A program made the position numbers and the translations under genes. A stretch of DNA of 8,967 bases from the NCBI GenBank assembly GCA_021819025.1, contig JAKASN010000045.1:1-8967 (forward strand), given 5' to 3'. Positions within the stretch are counted from its first letter, which is position 1, and every line of letters starts with the position of its first letter. Origin of the DNA: Actinomycetes bacterium. Its GTDB lineage: Bacteria; Actinomycetota; Acidimicrobiia; Acidimicrobiales; Acidimicrobiaceae. This document shows positions 1 to 6,204 of this stretch, piece by piece. Under the pieces are notes generated by a model. That model had not been told where the DNA came from and searched no databases. It worked only from the letters and a program-made list of their open reading frames with translations.

Positions 1-216
1 ATAACGGAGCCAAAAGCGCCAATGTTTAATACCCCATGGCTAGCAGCAAGCCGCAGCATAGCCTCTCGATGAAACTGGAGCAACGCAAGGCTGGACGCTT
101 ACGGTGTTTCCCGAGGCGTCACGCAGTTCGCTTGTTTGACCATAGTGGTGATACTACCCCTATGCACTGGCCAGTCTCCTTCGGTTTGGCTCGTGGCAGG
201 TCGCAGCGGTGTTCGT

Positions 217-230
217 GGTGCATATATATC
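217..230 (+). promoter_or_regulatory. GGTGCATA repeat, copy 1 (putative promoter or operator)
   Basis: The sequence GGTGCATATATATC lies about 60 bases before the ATG at 283. The same core, GGTGCATA, recurs at 5376, 6137 and 7317, each time shortly before an accessory gene on this strand. The TG followed by an A/T-rich block resembles an extended -10 element, but the bases about 17 upstream show no conserved -35 hexamer among the copies. A repressor or activator site is equally possible. Confidence 0.5.
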
Positions 231-236
231 GGCAAC

Positions 237-267
237 GGAGAAAATTCACAGAGACGCTGTGATCTCC
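237..267 (+). promoter_or_regulatory. Leader hairpin just before the ribosome binding site
   Basis: GGAGA (237-241) pairs with TCTCC (263-267), and TCACAG (246-251) pairs with CTGTGA (257-262), around the loop AGACG with a four-base bulge on the left arm. The stem ends three bases before the AAGGAGG-like ribosome binding site of the gene at 283. It lies downstream of the GGTGCATA motif, so it would be in the 5' leader if that motif is the promoter. It could stabilise the mRNA or affect ribosome access. That role is inference from pairing only. Confidence 0.35.
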
Positions 268-282
268 AAAGGAGGTGGTGTC

Positions 283-831
283 ATGAGCGAACCCACAGTC
301 TTGGCCGATATCGCGATCTACGACTGCCCGGAGGACGACCTCGATGCAGTGGCGCACATGCCGGTAGAGACCGGCTTCTCCATCACCTCTGTTGGGGAAG
401 ATGGAGTTGCGAAGGCGGATGAGCGCCTGGTGCTGGGTCGCCGGTACTACTGCGACGAGTTCCGTTCGGGCGATGAGATCTTCGAGCGCCTCGCTCGTCG
501 CGGCGTAGTGGGGCTGTTTTGGAACAGTGCCGATTACCTCTGGTCCCCCACCCTGGTCTACATCGCGCGGGGCGAGTGGCGCAAACTGCCATCGGAGATG
601 CTCAAGCCGGTGCCCCTGGTTCCCGCGTCATTGGTCGAAGCTGTCCTCGATGACGGATCGCTGGAGGCCTTTACGCGGCTGGATGAGGCGATGGGCGGGG
701 ATGTGCGCCGCATCGTAGAGATGGCGGCGGTTGCCTGTGGCGACAAAGAGGTCGCGGCGTTTGTGCGTGGGGTCGGGCTGAGCGACGATATCGCGGCGGC
801 TCCGAGAAGCGGCCTGCGGGTGCGCTTCTGA
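283..831 (+). CDS. Hypothetical accessory protein, 182 aa
   Basis: An acidic soluble protein with no signal peptide or membrane segment. The ATG at 283 is chosen because AAAGGAGGTGG lies directly before it at good spacing; the frame is open further upstream, but that stretch contains the GGTGCATA motif and a leader hairpin. The N-terminus (LADIAIYDCPEDDLDAV) and a central aromatic stretch (LFWNSADYLWSPTLVYIARG) recall, from memory, unnamed proteins of actinobacterial plasmids with the same N-terminal 'YDCP' element. No catalytic motif is visible. It is the first gene of the left plus-strand segment and shares its upstream motif with the genes at 5438, 6205 and 7350, which suggests common control. 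Function unknown. Confidence 0.8.
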   Translation: MSEPTVLADIAIYDCPEDDLDAVAHMPVETGFSITSVGEDGVAKADERLVLGRRYYCDEFRSGDEIFERLARRGVVGLFWNSADYLWSPTLVYIARGEWRKLPSEMLKPVPLVPASLVEAVLDDGSLEAFTRLDEAMGGDVRRIVEMAAVACGDKEVAAFVRGVGLSDDIAAAPRSGLRVRF

Positions 832-840
832 CAATTCCAG

Positions 841-859
841 CTGGCGGGCTTCTCGCCAG
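841..859 (+). terminator. Hairpin after the 283-831 gene, possible terminator
   Basis: CTGGCG (841-846) and CGCCAG (854-859) form a six-base GC-rich stem around a seven-base loop, nine bases after the stop codon at 829-831. No T tract follows, so it is not a classical intrinsic terminator. It may be a weak terminator, a pause site or a 3' stabilising hairpin before the small gene at 921. Confidence 0.3.
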
Positions 860-920
860 TAGCATGGCGATAGCGGTGTTTCAGGTGTTGTTTCACGGTT
901 GCTAGAGAACGGACAAAGCA

Positions 921-1097
921 ATGAAGGTCGAAATCAAAGACAACAAGCTCTACATCGAGATCGATCGCCAAGAGCCTACGCCGTCGACGTCCGGCAAAAC
1001 CTTGGTGGTGGCCAGCACGCGCGGCAACACTGTCACCAGCGCCATGATCGACGGCAAACCCGTTACTATCGGGTTGAACGCTTACATCAAGCGTTGA
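921..1097 (+). CDS. Conserved 58-aa small protein with an SGKTLVVAST motif
   Basis: A complete reading frame of 58 codons running from MKVEIKDNKLYIEID through SGKTLVVASTRGN to a DGKPVTIGLNAYIKR C-terminus. From memory this matches a widespread family of about 60-residue proteins with the core 'SGKTLVVASTrGN...dGkPv.iglNAYI', found in many bacteria and often on mobile elements, with no assigned function. The alternating hydrophobic pattern suggests a small all-beta fold. The start is the only ATG that fits the family N-terminus; the ribosome binding site is weak (an ACGGACAA stretch). It lies 89 bases after the preceding gene in the same direction and could be co-transcribed with it. A search against small-protein collections would confirm the family. 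Confidence 0.82.
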   Translation: MKVEIKDNKLYIEIDRQEPTPSTSGKTLVVASTRGNTVTSAMIDGKPVTIGLNAYIKR

Positions 1098-1486
1098 CAT
1101 TTTTTCGCTTCACCCGGAAGTAGGCTCGACCACGGGCCGCTCAATCGCTCAGTCGCCGGGGCCGGGCTAGAGATGAAAATCCAGCTCGCGGCTCGTGACA
1201 CAACCTAATCTCGATGGTGCCGCAATCATCGACGTTTTGAATCCCCACAGAGTCGAATACGCGACGATCGAAGCACACTTGCCGCAAAACTTCACAACCC
1301 TTGAGAGTTCGCATCCCACAACGGTCGGCAGCGGGCATGCGCCTCCTGCTCCCGCCCTGCGGCCAGCGCTATCCACGACTTTGTGATCTTACGGAGTCCC
1401 GGCACTCGGCGTATTACAACCCAACTTCACGCTTTGATACACGAAAGACCCTGAAGCCGATCCGGGGGAGCTAACCGTGGCCCATC
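1098..1486. other. Intergenic stretch without a convincing gene
   Basis: This lies between the 3' ends of a plus-strand gene (ending at 1097) and a minus-strand operon (ending at 1487), so it is a convergent intergenic region. Short open frames exist on both strands (for example 1195-1386 plus and 1141-1338 minus), but they have no ribosome binding site and no family resemblance I can recognise. A GCGGG/CCCGC pairing near 1330-1355 is present without a T tract. It may hold a decayed gene or the left junction of an insertion; I see no clear repeat marking one. Confidence 0.5.
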
Positions 1487-2074
1487 CTAACTTTGGCCGT
1501 AGTAAGGAGACACGAAAATGAAGTCGCAGCTCGCCGGAACAGAAAATGCGGTGATGTCGACTGTTGCCGTCTCCCCACCTGCTTGCAAAGCAACTGCAGT
1601 ATAAGAGGGGGGCGCATGACTCACACCGGCTGCGCACTCCGACGGTACGCGAAAACGCAAGTATCCGGTGTTGCCATGCCCGAGCACAACCGGGCCTGCT
1701 CTGAGCGGGAGCGAACTTGTAACGGGGTCGGCCGGGACTGCAACTACCCGCCCGTTCGACATCGTGGCGGTCGCCGCGGGTCTCCCGATCAGGGAGCACG
1801 ACCGACTTGACGCGTCGCGCACGGTGAGAAGAACACCGACATCTTGGGTATCACCCGGTCGGCCAACGGCGCGGAATACCAGCTGGCGCATCGTGCATGG
1901 CACAGGCGCCTGGCTAGTTGTCAAATGACCCGACTTGGTTGATGTTGTCGTCGAGCTTCCAGCAGCGCCCGAAGGCGTCAGGTCCGAAGATGATCCGCAC
2001 GACCCCAGGCTGATGAGCACGACCAGCGCTGCCGAGCCTCCCACTGAAAGTCTGTACGTGCGGGACGCGTGCAT
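1487..2074 (-). CDS. DUF4232-like secreted lipoprotein, 195 aa
   Basis: The N-terminus is a lipoprotein signal: basic residues at 5 and 8, a hydrophobic core at about 9-22, and the lipobox LGSC with the lipidated cysteine at residue 26. A Ser/Thr-rich linker (about 27-55) follows, then a beta-rich domain with four cysteines (in PVPCTM, SRSCSLIG, PSECAAG and PASCDF) that could form two disulfides. The order C...L.F, then a CxLxGxPxxT-like segment, then a late LxAGPVVLGHGNTGYLRF segment resembles DUF4232, a domain common in exported actinobacterial lipoproteins of unknown function. The ATG lies three bases after the stop of the upstream gene at 2078-2737 with no good ribosome binding site of its own, so translational coupling is likely. 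The family call is from memory. Confidence 0.75.
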   Translation of the reverse strand: MHASRTYRLSVGGSAALVVLISLGSCGSSSDLTPSGAAGSSTTTSTKSGHLTTSQAPVPCTMRQLVFRAVGRPGDTQDVGVLLTVRDASSRSCSLIGRPAATATMSNGRVVAVPADPVTSSLPLRAGPVVLGHGNTGYLRFRVPSECAAGVSHAPPSYTAVALQAGGETATVDITAFSVPASCDFIFVSPYYGQS

Positions 2075-2077
2075 GCG

Positions 2078-2737
2078 TCAGCGGCTGAAGGAGAGAGTGC
2101 CGATGTTGAAGTACCACGGTGCTGTGGAGCCGCTCAAACTCAACGTCAGCACGTTAGCGGCCGCTCGCAGAATTGTAAACTGGCCGACGGGCGGATTCGC
2201 TGGTTGGATGATTCCCTTCACCGTCTCGGGGCCGGGTGAACTCGGATTCGTCGATGCAACCCAATAGACGAACACGCCCGCCGTCGTCGAACTCGCCGCG
2301 CCAAGCTTCGGTGTAACCGGGACGCCGCCCGCTTGTATTACTTCCCAGGTGCCATTAAGCGGACCGTTCCATAAGTTTGTGCCTAGGAGCTCACTGGAAT
2401 TTAATGGCCCACCCCCACGGAGTCCTAGGATGCCGGGTGTGTATTCGGCCTGCGTAGGCACCACCTTAGGCGGTACCAGGGGCCGGAACGAAGCTTGTTG
2501 CCGGAGTTGGTCCGCCGCGCTGAAGCGCGCGGCCTTTGCCGGAGGATACCCGGACGGAACGGGTCGTGGGGCCGATGCCGCTGGAGCCCCGCGAGCCGAC
2601 ACCATGGCGACGCCAGCCCATGTCAGCCCGAGAGATGCCGCGACTGCCACGAATGCGGCGATCATCCAACTTGAAACGGGACGGCGTGGCAATCGGATTT
2701 GTCTCTCTGATCCCCGGTCTCGACGATCGATAGTCAT
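2078..2737 (-). CDS. Membrane-anchored exported protein of unknown function, 219 aa
   Basis: A basic N-terminus (residues 1-20) precedes one hydrophobic segment at about 24-46, which would be a membrane anchor or uncleaved signal. A Pro/Ala/Ser-rich linker (about 50-90) then leads to an extracytoplasmic domain rich in Gly, Ser, Thr and aromatic residues. The C-terminal half has a beta-sheet-like pattern, for example GTWEVIQAGGVPV and GSTAPWYFNIGTLSF. The start is set by AGGAGG a few bases before the ATG. It is the middle gene of a three-gene minus-strand operon: 58 bases separate it from the secreted protein upstream, and only three from the lipoprotein downstream. No named domain is recognised. 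A role at the cell surface with its neighbours is inference. Confidence 0.75.
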   Translation of the reverse strand: MTIDRRDRGSERQIRLPRRPVSSWMIAAFVAVAASLGLTWAGVAMVSARGAPAASAPRPVPSGYPPAKAARFSAADQLRQQASFRPLVPPKVVPTQAEYTPGILGLRGGGPLNSSELLGTNLWNGPLNGTWEVIQAGGVPVTPKLGAASSTTAGVFVYWVASTNPSSPGPETVKGIIQPANPPVGQFTILRAAANVLTLSLSGSTAPWYFNIGTLSFSR

Positions 2738-2795
2738 TTTTTACTTCCTCCTATCGAAAGAATTCATTGGGAAGTCGCCAGCGATTCGCCGGTCA

Positions 2796-3761
2796 TTATT
2801 TTGTGACAATCTGGGTGAGGAACGGCATCGGCCCTACGCCTGCGCCATCAACATTCAGCGAATACACGAGATCGTTATAGGACTGCGCCGGGGAGAGGCA
2901 ATAGTTTTGGCTCAGAGGCCCTTCAAAAAAGATCGCGCCGAAACCGTAATGTGCACCAAAATCAGAAATGTTCGCCCACTGCACGGGCTCGTTGGCAAGA
3001 CCGTAGCAGCCATCATAATATATCTCCGGATTGGCGATGTTGGGCGACCAGCCCCACGCGGCTTCGTAGTCGCTTGACAAGTACCAATCACCGGAGCACA
3101 CGCGATTCGTATCTTGGTAATACGACTGTGGACAACCGTCGGCAGAACCGAAGTCACTGATCAGACCGCCGAATCGGCTGGCAAATCCGGGTCCAGAGGA
3201 GTCGCCGAATTCCCATCCATAAAGGTGCGCAAACGGACCATAGCCAGCTTCAGCGTCAATCGCGCCATACACGATCACATTGGCGTATCCGGAGTTGCTG
3301 ACATTGCTCGCCACGCTTTGCACCAGCGAGCCCCAGTCCGCGCCCAAAGCGCCATCCGTGACGCTGCCGTCGTTATTCGTCCCCACATTGAACGTAAGGT
3401 AATGTGATGAACCGCAAATCTGGTAGCCATACGCAAAATTTTCCGCATATGCCTCGATCGTCGAGTTAGACCAATAAATAGTCGTACTCGGCACGTAAGT
3501 ACCTGAGCCGGTGTAGTACTGAGCTCCAAAGTCGAGAGTAACGAAACTATTAGCGTTGACACTCTTGTCGTAGTTCGCCTGATTGCAGCCTAACTGCTGT
3601 GCGGTGCTGTTTGTATCCCAGGAGGCAACATAGAAACTCCAATTATTCGGTGGATTGCTTGCCCATGCAGCAGGCGCATGAAGCCCCACCGCAGCTACCA
3701 GAATACTCAGCAGAGCGGCTAGGTTTCCGAGCAGACGCCAATAACGCCTCGTGTATTGCAT
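2796..3761 (-). CDS. Secreted aromatic-rich protein, possible TIM-barrel glycosidase-like fold, 321 aa
   Basis: The signal peptide has a basic start (RRYWR), a hydrophobic core at about 10-27 and an AWA cleavage site after residue 34. The mature part is rich in Tyr, Trp, Asn and Gly and has six cysteines (LGCNQ, QICGS, DGCPQ, RVCSG, DGCYG, NYCLS), enough for three disulfides. Strand-like segments ending in acidic residues recur: SFVTLDFGAQ, VIVYGAIDAEAGYG, NPEIYYDGCYG and FGAIFFEGPL. The last of these strands and the D-x-E in AIDAEAG are reminiscent of TIM-barrel glycoside hydrolases, but I cannot assign a family. The ATG at 3761 is preferred over one 63 bases upstream because AAAGGAGG precedes it and it begins the signal peptide directly. 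Its G+C looks lower than that of the plus-strand genes, which may point to separate acquisition. It is the first gene of the export operon. Confidence 0.8.
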   Translation of the reverse strand: MQYTRRYWRLLGNLAALLSILVAAVGLHAPAAWASNPPNNWSFYVASWDTNSTAQQLGCNQANYDKSVNANSFVTLDFGAQYYTGSGTYVPSTTIYWSNSTIEAYAENFAYGYQICGSSHYLTFNVGTNNDGSVTDGALGADWGSLVQSVASNVSNSGYANVIVYGAIDAEAGYGPFAHLYGWEFGDSSGPGFASRFGGLISDFGSADGCPQSYYQDTNRVCSGDWYLSSDYEAAWGWSPNIANPEIYYDGCYGLANEPVQWANISDFGAHYGFGAIFFEGPLSQNYCLSPAQSYNDLVYSLNVDGAGVGPMPFLTQIVTK

Positions 3762-3862
3762 GCCGCCTCCTTTGCCAACGCTGTGGCTCAAGTCGAGGTC
3801 AACCCCACGAGATTGTAACGCCACAATTGCGATGAAAACAATGCAATATTGAACTGCGAATT

Positions 3863-3891
3863 ATCATATCGCTAGAGGGGAATTGATTCAA
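3863..3891 (-). promoter_or_regulatory. Putative sigma70-type promoter of the export operon
   Basis: Read on the minus strand, TTGAAT (3886-3891) and TATGAT (3863-3868) are separated by exactly 17 bases. The -10 matches TATAAT at five of six positions and the -35 keeps the TTGA core. Transcription would begin near 3856, giving a leader of about 95 bases before the ATG at 3761. This is the best promoter-like sequence upstream of the three-gene secreted-protein operon. Confidence 0.55.
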
Positions 3892-4225
3892 GTAATATTG
3901 TATGCTCTCGTGTTCTAGCCCCTCCAACTAATTGTCTCGGAATTTCTCACCTGGGACGTCTTGGTCGGACGGAATCCGCAATCGCGGATTTCTGAACCGG
4001 GGTCGATTTGATGCCGCTTCCTTGTTGGTGAATAATCATACTTATACATGTACGATCAGGTTCAATCGGTTTCCGATTCCAGCGCCAAGTCGCAACGTGT
4101 CTTTGTCGAAGGACCCGATACGGAGCGCGATCAAATCGCGGTCGGCACGACGGGACCGATCGAACCGAATTCCGACAATCCATGATATGCCCCGTAATAT
4201 AAGGCTGTTGATGCGCTGCAGCAGA

Positions 4226-4242
4226 GGGCCCCTTCGGGGCCC
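4226..4242. terminator. Perfect 7-bp GC hairpin, possible terminator
   Basis: GGGCCCC (4226-4232), TTC loop, GGGGCCC (4236-4242). The stem is all G:C and neither side is followed by a T tract, so this resembles the U-less hairpin terminators proposed for high-GC actinobacteria. It lies about 205 bases beyond the stop of the hemolysin III gene and upstream of the export-operon promoter, in a place where a terminator would be useful. It could also be a dispersed GC-rich repeat. Confidence 0.4.
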
Positions 4243-4341
4243 CCCACATTGATCGCCGAATATTTTCTCACCTTGCTGCCGAGTTCAGACGCCAACTTCA
4301 AACAAATACAGGTGCCCGAGAGCGAGTGCACTGCATTTCAC

Positions 4342-4368
4342 GCCAGCATTTCTTTTCGAGAAGCTGGC
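4342..4368 (-). terminator. Bulged hairpin downstream of the hemolysin III gene
   Basis: GCCAGC (4342-4347) pairs with GCTGGC (4363-4368) and TTCT (4350-4353) pairs with AGAA (4359-4362), with a two-base bulge and a five-base loop. It starts about 80 bases past the stop codon of the minus-strand gene ending at 4447. There is no T tract, so termination is plausible but not shown. Confidence 0.35.
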
Positions 4369-4446
4369 ACGGCAAGAGACATATGAACTTGCCGATTTTT
4401 GCATGCACCGTTCATTTCAAGTTGCTTTTTGGGGATGAATCTGGAT

Positions 4447-5091
4447 CTACACGTAGAAAGCTATGACGATCCACTGGCAAAGAGCCGCAGCGATGACAAA
4501 CGCGTGAAATATTTCGTGGTAGCCGAATATCTCCGGGTTAGGGTCGGGTCGGCGCAAGGCGTAGACCACCGCGCCAATGGTGTAGAGAACTCCGCCTGTT
4601 ACCAGAAAAGCCAAGGCTCCGATGCCAGATGACTGGGTCAGCTCGGGCAACACCGATACGGCGGCCCAGCCCAAGGCAATGTAGACCACGGCAGTAAGCC
4701 ACTTTGGCGCTTTTATCCAGGCCAATTGGAGAATGACGCCAGCTCCCGCTCCGAGCCAGGCGAGCCACAGGATGACTGTTTGCGTCGTGCCGTGCAAAGC
4801 CAAGAGAGCGATCGGGGTATAGGTCCCAGCCACCGCGGCAAAGATCGTCGAGTGATCTAAGCGGCGCATGCGCAGACGGCCCCGGGGCGACCAGTTATGG
4901 CGATGAAACGCAGCACTTACCCCGAACATCGCTGAGAGACAGACCGAATAGATGCTCACCGCCCATCGGGCTCTATCTCCGGCAGCGCTGGCAATCAGCC
5001 ATGCACCCATTGCCAGGGATACCCAGAAAGCTATCTGATGGGAAACTCCCCGGTACTTGGGTTTTGTTGGAGCGCTGAGTTCTAAAGACAA
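4447..5091 (-). CDS. trhA: Hemolysin III / PAQR family membrane protein, 214 aa
   Basis: A multi-pass inner-membrane protein of the hemolysin III (YqfA/TrhA, PAQR-related) family, at the family's usual length. Signature elements occur in order: PKYRGVSHQ (11-19), the SxxxH site with Ser59 and His63, RxxDHSxIF with Asp79 and His80, AGTYTP (89-93 region), and the late GYHEIFHAFV with His192 and His196. In this superfamily the conserved Ser, Asp and His residues form a metal site and hydrolase activity has been proposed; bacterial members are linked to membrane-energetics homeostasis. About seven hydrophobic segments are visible. The start is TTG at 5089-5091, preceded by AAAGGA eight bases upstream; no better in-frame ATG or GTG fits. 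It stands alone on the minus strand. The symbol is by family only. Confidence 0.93.
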   Translation of the reverse strand: MSLELSAPTKPKYRGVSHQIAFWVSLAMGAWLIASAAGDRARWAVSIYSVCLSAMFGVSAAFHRHNWSPRGRLRMRRLDHSTIFAAVAGTYTPIALLALHGTTQTVILWLAWLGAGAGVILQLAWIKAPKWLTAVVYIALGWAAVSVLPELTQSSGIGALAFLVTGGVLYTIGAVVYALRRPDPNPEIFGYHEIFHAFVIAAALCQWIVIAFYV

Positions 5092-5437
5092 GACGCGGAT
5101 CCTTTCGAACGGCTTACGTAGGCTACATCAATCGGGCATCGCTTGTCACTTCCCGAGAATGTGGCGTTTGCGGTCTGGCTCCTGGATGCGACAAGAAATG
5201 CCGGAAAACAAATCTCGCCGGAGTTACCAGGGCTGTTCACAGTGCAAGGCCATTGTCTTCCACGGTTTCTGGACCACCGCGAAGTTCGCGCGTTTTGGCC
5301 ACACTGCCGATCCTACCCATACCCGCTTGCCGGACTGGTTCGATTTAGCGGGCAGCAGGGATGAGGTGCGCTCGGGGTGCATATATCTCGGCCAGGAACC
5401 CGGACGGTCTGGTTTTGGCGGTGGCGAAAGAGGCGTT
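5092..5437. other. Divergent intergenic region
   Basis: This separates the minus-strand hemolysin III gene from the right-hand plus-strand gene row. The frame of the gene at 5438 is open leftwards through it, but the GGTGCATA motif at 5376 and the ribosome binding site before 5438 argue for the shorter gene. It probably holds promoters for both directions; I found no strong -35/-10 pair for the hemolysin III gene. It could also contain the right junction of inserted cargo, but no direct repeat longer than about 7 bases shared with 1098-1486 was noticed. Confidence 0.45.
5376..5387 (+). promoter_or_regulatory. GGTGCATA repeat, copy 2
   Basis: GGTGCATATATC, 58 bases from its C to the ATG at 5438. 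It shares 11 consecutive bases (GGTGCATATAT) with copy 1 and has nearly the same distance to the start codon, while the surrounding sequence differs. This argues for a functional site rather than duplicated DNA. Confidence 0.5.
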
Positions 5438-5719
5438 ATGTACAGCGCGAAACTCATCCAACAGCTCTACGGACCGCGCCTGTTCAGCGCGGCGGTCGTG
5501 GAGACTCCCGATGGCCTGAGGATCGTTTGCACCGTCGAGATGTACATGTCCGGTGAGCGGCATCCGGTGCTGCTGTATCGATCTGCGATACGCCTGATGG
5601 ATCCAGAGTTCGACGGCTCGGCTGAACGCGCCGAGAAGATGGCCGCATACCTCAACCGGGTCTCGCGCTATCCGGTCTTTGCCGAGATGGTCAAGCACGG
5701 ACGCGGCGTAACCGTTTGA
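5438..5719 (+). CDS. Hypothetical accessory protein, 93 aa
   Basis: A small soluble protein without signal peptide or membrane segment. It has a mixed alpha/beta pattern: a beta-like segment (LFSAAVVETPDGLRIVCTVEMYM) followed by a helical C-terminal half (SAERAEKMAAYLNRVSRYPVFAEMVKHG). The ATG at 5438 is chosen because GAAAGAGG lies a few bases upstream and the GGTGCATA motif sits 58 bases before it; a longer frame with the same stop would swallow both. No family is recognised. It is the first gene of the right plus-strand row, 21 bases before the next gene, and probably shares its transcript. Confidence 0.7.
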   Translation: MYSAKLIQQLYGPRLFSAAVVETPDGLRIVCTVEMYMSGERHPVLLYRSAIRLMDPEFDGSAERAEKMAAYLNRVSRYPVFAEMVKHGRGVTV

Positions 5720-5740
5720 GCATGAGCACGGAGATTTGAA

Positions 5741-6103
5741 ATGAACCGCCGCGAAAATCGAGCGTTGAGAAAAATCGCGCGGCGGTTGAGACGAAGCACC
5801 GGGTCGCTCAGCTATCGCGCGTACCTGATATCGGTGCAGGAGAGGCGCGACAGATGCCTCTCGTGTCGCGATGAGCGCGGCTTGGCCGCACTGGGCACAG
5901 AGTACAAAGGCGCACTCGAAGCGATGGAGGCGGCGAGAAAGATCCTCGCGGGTGCGAAAAAGCGGGAAGCAAAAGCCAGAGGAGAGCGCGAGCCTGTCAA
6001 GTTCCTCGCGGTCGGCGGCATCAAATACAACCCGAGGACCGGGAGGCTGAAGCAAAAGAGACCGAGATACCGCCCGCTTCCTCCAAGGCATTCTTATGCG
6101 TGA
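5741..6103 (+). CDS. Highly basic hypothetical protein, 120 aa
   Basis: A strongly basic, Arg/Lys-rich protein with a helical appearance. It has an N-terminal basic helix (RENRALRKIARRLRR), a CLSC pair near residues 39-42, a long amphipathic helix (about 47-85, ALEAMEAARKILAGAKKREAKA) and a Pro/Arg-rich basic tail. The composition would suit nucleic-acid binding, but no defined DNA- or RNA-binding motif is present, and one Cys pair alone does not make a zinc site. GGAG lies about nine bases before the ATG. It follows the 93-aa gene by 21 bases, so the two are probably an operon. Function unknown. Confidence 0.7.
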   Translation: MNRRENRALRKIARRLRRSTGSLSYRAYLISVQERRDRCLSCRDERGLAALGTEYKGALEAMEAARKILAGAKKREAKARGEREPVKFLAVGGIKYNPRTGRLKQKRPRYRPLPPRHSYA

Positions 6104-6136
6104 GGTCTTTCGCCAGCCTGTCGACGATGCGGTTGG

Positions 6137-6150
6137 GGTGCATACATGTC
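6137..6150 (+). promoter_or_regulatory. GGTGCATA repeat, copy 3
   Basis: GGTGCATACATGTC, 64 bases from its C to the ATG at 6205. A small stem, TTGCGGC (6165-6171) with GCCGCGA (6177-6183, one G:T pair), lies between the motif and the ribosome binding site, somewhat like the leader hairpin after copy 1. Confidence 0.5.
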
Positions 6151-6204
6151 ATCCAGCAAGCCATTTGCGGCAGAGGGCCGCGAGGACGTAATTAGGAGCA
6201 TCGC

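Larger units (their letters stand above)
3892..4446. other. Long intergenic region between two minus-strand units
   Basis: About 550 bases, A+T-richer than the plus-strand segments. Overlapping open frames occur on both strands at about 3932-4252, but they have skewed Arg/Ser/Pro composition, no ribosome binding site and no recognisable motif, so I treat them as chance. The region holds the upstream side of the export-operon promoter and two hairpins (4226-4242 and 4342-4368), which would separate the hemolysin III transcript from the export operon. Confidence 0.5.

Noticed and set aside
1..72. Possible C-terminal tail of a gene entering from the left edge
   Set aside because: Two frames are open at the edge (stops at 25-27 and 70-72) but neither fragment is long enough or distinctive enough to support a gene.
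558..1100. A 180-aa open frame on the minus strand
   Set aside because: Antisense to both the 182-aa gene and the 58-aa conserved gene; no start signal and no motif.
2349..3077. A 242-aa open frame on the plus strand
   Set aside because: It runs antisense across two minus-strand genes that have signal or anchor sequences and good ribosome binding sites; its own composition shows no domain.
3932..4252. Overlapping open frames of about 100 codons on both strands, considered as transposase relics
   Set aside because: No DDE, serine or tyrosine recombinase motif and no terminal inverted repeats; composition looks random.
4394..4412. GGTGCATGC on the minus strand near the hemolysin III stop, as a fifth copy of the motif
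   Set aside because: It shares only GGTGCAT, lacks the following A and A/T-rich block, and lies downstream rather than upstream of the nearest gene.
5345..6091. A 248-aa open frame on the minus strand
   Set aside because: It lies antisense to the 93-aa and 120-aa genes, has no ribosome binding site or recognisable motif, and has the Arg/Ser/His-heavy composition typical of a mirror frame in G+C-rich DNA.
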